In this document: piece after piece, positions 43,759-47,483 of the stretch | Layout of the letters: every line of letters starts with the position of its first letter | Position numbering within the stretch: position 1 is the first letter of the stretch | Source: Mycobacterium sp. E1747 | Lineage (GTDB): Bacteria; Actinomycetota; Actinomycetes; Mycobacteriales; Mycobacteriaceae | NCBI RefSeq assembly: GCF_001667775.1 | Contig: NZ_LZJI01000029.1 | Location: 1 to 47,483 of the forward strand | Direction of reading: 5' to 3' | Length of the DNA stretch: 47,483 bases | Position numbers and translations under genes: made by a program | The notes under the pieces: model-generated | Told to the model about the DNA's origin: nothing | The model's database searches: none | What the model saw: the letters and a program-made list of their open reading frames with translations, nothing else

Positions 43759-44469
43759 TCAGCGGCCGAGTTGCGCCGCCAGGTCCAGAAAGTCGGACGC
43801 GTTGACGTCGAACTCGTCGGAATAGGCGACGTCGGCCCCGCCGTCGACGCCGAACTCCAGCGGGCGCGCCACGAAGGCGGTCCGGAACCCCAGCTCGGCC
43901 GCGGCGCGGATATCGTACTTGTGGCTGGCCACCATCATGATCTCCACGGGCTCGAGGCCGAGGTAGGTCGCGGCCATCCGGTAGCTGGCCGGGTCGGGCT
44001 TGAACACCCCGGCCATCTCCGCGGCGAAGACAGCGTCCCACGGCAGGCCCGCCCGCTTGGAGAGCTCGACGACTGCCGACACGTCGGCGTTCGACAGGGT
44101 GGCCAGCGTGTAGCCGGCTTTTAGGCGCGTGAGCCCGCGCACCGCGTCGGGCCAGGGCTTGAGCCGCCGCCAGGCGCCCGTGAGTTCGTCCCGTTCGGCG
44201 CCGGAGAACGCGATGCCGCGCTCGTCCAGCACGGCGTCGAGGGCCCGCCGATACACCGAGTGCACCGACACCCACCCGCTGTGGCGGGACCGCGCCTCCT
44301 CCAACGTCGCAAAGTAGCCTGCGCGCCAACGCCTTACCACCTCGGGCCAGTCGGCATCCGGGTGCCGTCCGGCGCTGACCCGCCGAGCCTCCTCGCACAC
44401 CGTCGAATGAAAGTCCGTCGCCGTGCCTTGCACGTCGAACAGCAGAGCCTTGACCACAACTTTCATCAT
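43759..44469 (-). CDS. HAD-family hydrolase, haloacid dehalogenase type II
   Basis: A 236-residue HAD hydrolase. Motif I is LLFDVQGTATD with the nucleophile Asp10 (the usual DxxGT form), motif II TLSNAD near 122, the Lys motif VFKPDPASY near 158 and the acidic motif VASHKYDIRAA near 180. The pattern fits L-2-haloacid dehalogenases, although many such proteins hydrolyse phosphates. It stands divergent from a DUF202 remnant, with only six bases between the two start codons. Two adjacent ATGs (44469, 44466) are possible. Confidence 0.88.
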   Translation of the reverse strand: MMKVVVKALLFDVQGTATDFHSTVCEEARRVSAGRHPDADWPEVVRRWRAGYFATLEEARSRHSGWVSVHSVYRRALDAVLDERGIAFSGAERDELTGAWRRLKPWPDAVRGLTRLKAGYTLATLSNADVSAVVELSKRAGLPWDAVFAAEMAGVFKPDPASYRMAATYLGLEPVEIMMVASHKYDIRAAAELGFRTAFVARPLEFGVDGGADVAYSDEFDVNASDFLDLAAQLGR

Positions 44470-44475
44470 GCAACG

Positions 44476-44642
44476 ATGTGCCTCGTGGCCGACACCGACC
44501 GTGCCGACGAGCAAGAGCCTGACTACCGGTTCACCTTCGCCAACGAGCGGACCTTCCTGGCCCGCCGCGACGGCCGGTCTACATCATCGGCTTGGCGGTG
44601 CTGGTGCTGATCGTGGTCACCACGGTCGCCCTGCTGATCTAG
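44476..44642 (+). pseudogene. DUF202 membrane protein remnant
   Basis: The N-terminal family signature DYRFTFANERTFLA is present, then about 50 codons are missing and the frame shifts. The last helix VYIIGLAVLVLIVVTTVALL survives in another frame and ends at 44642. An intact DUF202 (YidH-like) protein has three helices, so this gene is inactive. GTG at 44485 was the likely start. The stop shares CTAG with the stop of the next gene. Confidence 0.82.
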
Positions 44643-44902
44643 GCGGTTGCCTTCAGCCCCGACACGGTCGAGCGCATGGGTCGCAACGACTGCAGGAAGA
44701 GCACGCCATAGCCGTTGGCCCGCAAACTGACTCGCAGTGCCGGGCTCGGGATGTTGTGTGCGAGCCACTCGGTCAGGGCGGGGCGGTGTTGGTACGCGGA
44801 GGCGCTTTGGACGCCCAGCAGCCGCAACAACGCCGACAACGTGCTGGGCTCGTTGAGCCTCGGTGCTTCGATCACTTGGTTCCTCTCGCGCGCAACAGTC
44901 AT
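44639..44902 (-). CDS. Small hypothetical protein
   Basis: An 87-residue frame with an ATG at 44902. The centre LSALLRLLGVQSASAYQHRP and ALTEWLAHNIPSPALRVSLR is helical and basic. I know no family for it. It converges on the DUF202 remnant with a shared CTAG stop, which is the kind of arrangement real genes show elsewhere in this window. No ribosome site is obvious. Confidence 0.45.
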   Translation of the reverse strand: MTVARERNQVIEAPRLNEPSTLSALLRLLGVQSASAYQHRPALTEWLAHNIPSPALRVSLRANGYGVLFLQSLRPMRSTVSGLKATA

Positions 44903-45054
44903 TGGGCCACATCATCGTTCGCATCGGTTGCGGACAACATCCGCCGGTTATGCTTCAGGCCGATTACCCCGTGGCGGCGCAAGCAAACGGAAATGCTCGA
45001 ACGGCCGGGCGTCCCACCGGCCTCACCGTCACCGAACGAAGGCGATGCCCTAAC

Positions 45055-45112
45055 TGCCCGCCTCGCAGCGACAACTCGCACCCACACCGCAGTTGTCGCT
45101 ATGAGGCGGGCA
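45055..45112. repeat. Large inverted repeat before the monooxygenase stop
   Basis: Arms of 22 bp (45055-45076 and 45091-45112) pair with two mismatches around a 14-base loop; the arm contains GCCCGCCTCGCAGCGACAAC. It lies 49 bases beyond the monooxygenase stop and may end its transcript. Its sequence differs from the other palindrome family in the window. Confidence 0.8.
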
Positions 45113-45160
45113 AACTGCCGGCCGCTTCCGCGGCCGGGGGCTGGTGTGGCGGATGTGGCG

Positions 45161-46648
45161 TCAGGCGATGACGTAGTCGCTGAGCGGGAATGTCGCGGCT
45201 TCCCGCACCGAGTTCAATGTCGACGTCGGCCGCAGCAGCGACGCCTCACCGCTGGGACTGAAGTAGTACGACCGCGACGTCGCGCAGTTGCCGGCGTAGA
45301 ACACCGTGTTGTCCAGCCGCTTGGTCATCCGCTCCATGAAACGGTCGTTGGCCTCTTCGGTCACCTCGAAGGTCGTGGCGCCGCGGCGCTTGACTTCGCC
45401 CAGCAGCCGGTCCATGTGGCGCATCTGGTACTCGATGGTGTGGAAGAAGGACAGTCCGGAGAAGGCGAACGGGCTGGCCAGGCTCAAGTAGTTCGGGAAG
45501 TACGGCATCGAGACGCCCTGGTAGGACTGGAAGCGGGTCTCCCGCCACCACTTGCCCAGGTTGCGGCCCTTGCGGCCGACCACCTCGATGGCCGGGAAGT
45601 TGGCCTCCCACAGGTCGAAGCCGGTCGCCAGCACCAGGGTGTCGATGACGGTCTTGCGCCCGTCGACGGTGACGATGCCGTCCGACTCGATCCGCGCGAT
45701 CGAGCTGGTCTCCAGGTGCACGTGCGGCTTGGCGAAAGTCGGATAGAAGGAATTGGACATGGTGGGCCGCTTGCAGCCACAGTCGTAGTCCGGCGTGAAC
45801 TGGGCGCGCAATTCCTTGTTGCGAATCCAGCGGAAACGGTTGATTTTGGCCAGGTCGGCGGCCGAGATGTTCCCGCGCCCGCGGGTCTCCTTAAAGTGCA
45901 GCGCCCCGACGACCATGATGATCTCCAAGATCACGTCGGTCACCCAGCGCAGCGCGCGCTGCGCCACCGGCACCCGGGCGAAAAGGCGGCGCACCGACTC
46001 CGGGAACTCGAAGTCCGGCTTGGGCATCACGTGGGTGGCTGTGCGCTGGTACACGGTCAGGTCCGCAGCCTCTTTGGCCAGCTCCGGGATCAGCTGAACC
46101 GCCGACGCCCCGGTCCCGATGACGGCGATCCGGCGCCCCTTGTAGTCGTAGTCGTGATCCCACGCGGTGGTGTGGACGATCTTGCCCTCGAAGCTCGCGA
46201 TCCCCGCGATATCCGGCAGGCGCGGCTGGGACAGGAAGCCCGTCGCGGTGATCAGCATCCGGCTCGTCAGCGTGTCGCCGCCAGCCAGCGCCACCCGCCA
46301 CACCTCGGCGTCCTCGTCCCACTGGGCGCCTTCCACGGTCGTGTTGAACCGCATGTGGCGGCGCACGTCGTATTTGTCGGCGACGTCCGCGGCGTACTGC
46401 TTGACCTCCGCGCCGGGCGCGAACAGCCGCGACCAGGTGGGATTGGGTTCGAACCAGTACGAGTAGGTGGTCGACGGGATGTCGACGGCGATGCCCGGGT
46501 AGTGGTTGACGTGCCAGGTGCCGCCCAGGTCATCCTCGCGGTCGAGGATGAGGAAGTTGTCGTACCCGAGACGCTTGAGCTGGATCGCAGCCCCTATGCC
46601 GCCAAAGCCGGCGCCGACAATGATCGCGTCGTAACGGTCCGTGTTCAC
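45161..46648 (-). CDS. Baeyer-Villiger-type flavin monooxygenase
   Basis: A 495-residue class B flavoprotein monooxygenase. FAD motif GAGFGGIGAA at 12-21; NADPH motif VIGTGASAVQ near 175; and between them the Baeyer-Villiger signature FEGKIVHTTAWD (FxGxxxHxxxW). Such enzymes insert oxygen into ketones or oxidise sulphur and nitrogen; mycobacteria have several, including the ethionamide activator EthA, to which this one is only a relative. The GTG at 46648 gives MNTDRYDAI. An A/T-rich region at 46680-46725 with the palindrome TTACGTAA probably holds the promoter. Confidence 0.93.
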   Translation of the reverse strand: MNTDRYDAIIVGAGFGGIGAAIQLKRLGYDNFLILDREDDLGGTWHVNHYPGIAVDIPSTTYSYWFEPNPTWSRLFAPGAEVKQYAADVADKYDVRRHMRFNTTVEGAQWDEDAEVWRVALAGGDTLTSRMLITATGFLSQPRLPDIAGIASFEGKIVHTTAWDHDYDYKGRRIAVIGTGASAVQLIPELAKEAADLTVYQRTATHVMPKPDFEFPESVRRLFARVPVAQRALRWVTDVILEIIMVVGALHFKETRGRGNISAADLAKINRFRWIRNKELRAQFTPDYDCGCKRPTMSNSFYPTFAKPHVHLETSSIARIESDGIVTVDGRKTVIDTLVLATGFDLWEANFPAIEVVGRKGRNLGKWWRETRFQSYQGVSMPYFPNYLSLASPFAFSGLSFFHTIEYQMRHMDRLLGEVKRRGATTFEVTEEANDRFMERMTKRLDNTVFYAGNCATSRSYYFSPSGEASLLRPTSTLNSVREAATFPLSDYVIA

Positions 46649-46854
46649 AACCTCGCTCCGTGCTTCTCCGCCCCCGGTGCTTACTTAGGAAAACCGTCAT
46701 TACCCTTACGTAACTCTAATAAAGGAAGGCGCACGACGCACCCGTGGTTGCCAGCATGTGACCATGCTGACACCAGAGCCGGACCCGCAACCAGGGCGGG
46801 CGCGCGACGACCGCTTCGCGCCAAAGCCTCTGTCCCCGAGCCGAACCTGCGCAG

Positions 46855-47097
46855 TTATTTGGCAGCCGGACCGGCCGCGGCCGTTCCCTGCAGCCGGCCC
46901 AGCAAGTCGTGGCACCGCCGCGCGCGTTCGGAGTCTTGCTCCATCACCTCGGTGAAGAACGACGCGACGTCGTCCAAGCCGGCGTTTTTCGCATCGCGCA
47001 CGTATTGGCCGTAATCGTGCCCGGCCTTCAGCGAGTGGTACTGAACGGAGATCAGATCGAACGTCACGTCGTCGAAACCCGTTTCACCGGTGGCCAT
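46855..47097 (-). CDS. Small conserved helical protein, unknown function
   Basis: An 80-residue protein, FDDVTFDLISVQYHSLKAGH and then DYGQYVRDAKNAGLDDVASF, ending with an Ala/Gly-rich tail. It is predicted to be all helical, with regularly spaced His, Tyr, Asp and Glu that recall a short ferritin-like or hemerythrin-like bundle; metal binding is a guess. The ATG at 47097 has GAAGGG nearby; the longer frame to 47160 adds residues of low quality. I have seen similar short proteins in mycobacteria but know no role. Confidence 0.78.
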   Translation of the reverse strand: MATGETGFDDVTFDLISVQYHSLKAGHDYGQYVRDAKNAGLDDVASFFTEVMEQDSERARRCHDLLGRLQGTAAAGPAAK

Positions 47098-47322
47098 GTC
47101 GTCACCCTTCCGTGTCATTGTCGTTGTCGCCGACCGACTACCCGCGGCAGGCAGCGACAAACGACGGCGGGAAACGTTTGCGTAAGATGGCGCGTATGCG
47201 CGCGCAAATGATTCATTTGGTGCGTCGACACGCGGCCTTCATCCGACGCTTGGGGCCGCGCCTCGGTATACAGGAAACGATGACGAGTTTTTCGCCAAAT
47301 TGACAGTTTGGGAGGCGTCCTC

Positions 47323-47483
47323 ATGGGCAACAGTCGCGGCATGATTGCACGACACTTCATCCGTTCCCTTGCTCCCGCAGTGGTTGCGGCGTCGGGTCTC
47401 ACCGCTTCGGCCCTCGCCGGCTCCCTTCTCCCCTCCGCCGCCGCCCAATGTCCGGACGTGCAGGTGGTATTCGCCCGCGGTAC
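47323..47483 (+). CDS. Cutinase-family secreted hydrolase (5' part)
   Basis: The start of a cutinase-like (Culp) esterase, cut off by the window end. The signal peptide is residues about 1-40 (SLAPAVVAASGLTASALAGS) with cleavage near AAA/Q, followed by CPDVQVVFARGT, the conserved first strand and first disulphide cysteine of the family. GGAG lies at 47311-47314. Such enzymes hydrolyse lipid esters outside the cell. The catalytic Ser-Asp-His lie beyond the edge. Confidence 0.9.
   Translation, partial: MGNSRGMIARHFIRSLAPAVVAASGLTASALAGSLLPSAAAQCPDVQVVFARG

Overview
The window is high-GC actinobacterial chromosome from a mycobacterium, most likely a slow-growing non-tuberculous species. The gene order from ahpE through aceE, mabR, fabD-acpM-kasA-kasB-accD6, glpD1, dagK, mscR and an Hsp70-like proline-rich gene follows the Mycobacterium tuberculosis Rv2237-Rv2264c block, and the proteins resemble those orthologues closely. 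Assignments come from recognising families and motifs; no database search was run.

Layout. Positions 1-2327 hold a DUF2236/MpaB-like gene and an epoxide-hydrolase-like gene in tail-to-tail orientation. The first 77 bases are a perfect inverted copy of part of the DUF2236 gene. Positions 2328-13784 are an integrated mobilizable element in the 3' half of a tRNA-Val(UAC) gene. It is bounded by 43-bp direct repeats and carries a second 28-bp direct repeat near each end. It encodes a DUF1778/GNAT toxin-antitoxin pair, a small unknown protein, a lone MobF relaxase-helicase, an AlpA-like excisionase, a tyrosine integrase with an unusual insertion, and a 1185-residue TPR protein with a C-terminal PIN-nuclease-like domain. 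I see no type IV secretion or coupling genes, so it probably moves with help from another element. The large TPR-PIN protein is its main cargo and the best candidate for an undescribed, possibly defensive, system.

Positions 13861-25448 are core metabolism: AhpE peroxiredoxin, a DUF3052 protein, a lipoprotein, pyruvate dehydrogenase E1, the MabR regulator with a recognisable operator, and the FAS-II operon that makes meromycolate chains. Positions 25468-27969 look like a replacement patch: a 5'-truncated endonuclease-like gene between two copies of a dispersed palindrome, an aromatic-hydroxylase-type flavoprotein with its own palindromic operator, and a 42-codon remnant ORF. Positions 27966-33133 contain glpD1, a TetR regulator, an alkyl-DHAP-synthase-like FAD enzyme, a lipid kinase and a DUF3145 gene, suggesting glycerol/ether-lipid metabolism. 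Positions 33274-36981 contain a beta-lactamase-like hydrolase, a methyltransferase, mscR and a metallo-beta-lactamase-fold protein (mycothiol-linked detoxification).

The right part (37106-47483) is more accessory. It holds a SHOCT membrane protein, a decayed SDR gene, a SABATH-like methyltransferase, a very acidic small protein, the Hsp70-like membrane protein, a dihydrodipicolinate-reductase-like oxidoreductase, an exported MmpS-like protein, an NTF2-like protein, a haloacid dehalogenase, a DUF202 pseudogene, a Baeyer-Villiger-type monooxygenase and the start of a cutinase gene. Dispersed palindromes and convergent gene pairs sharing a CTAG stop recur through the window.
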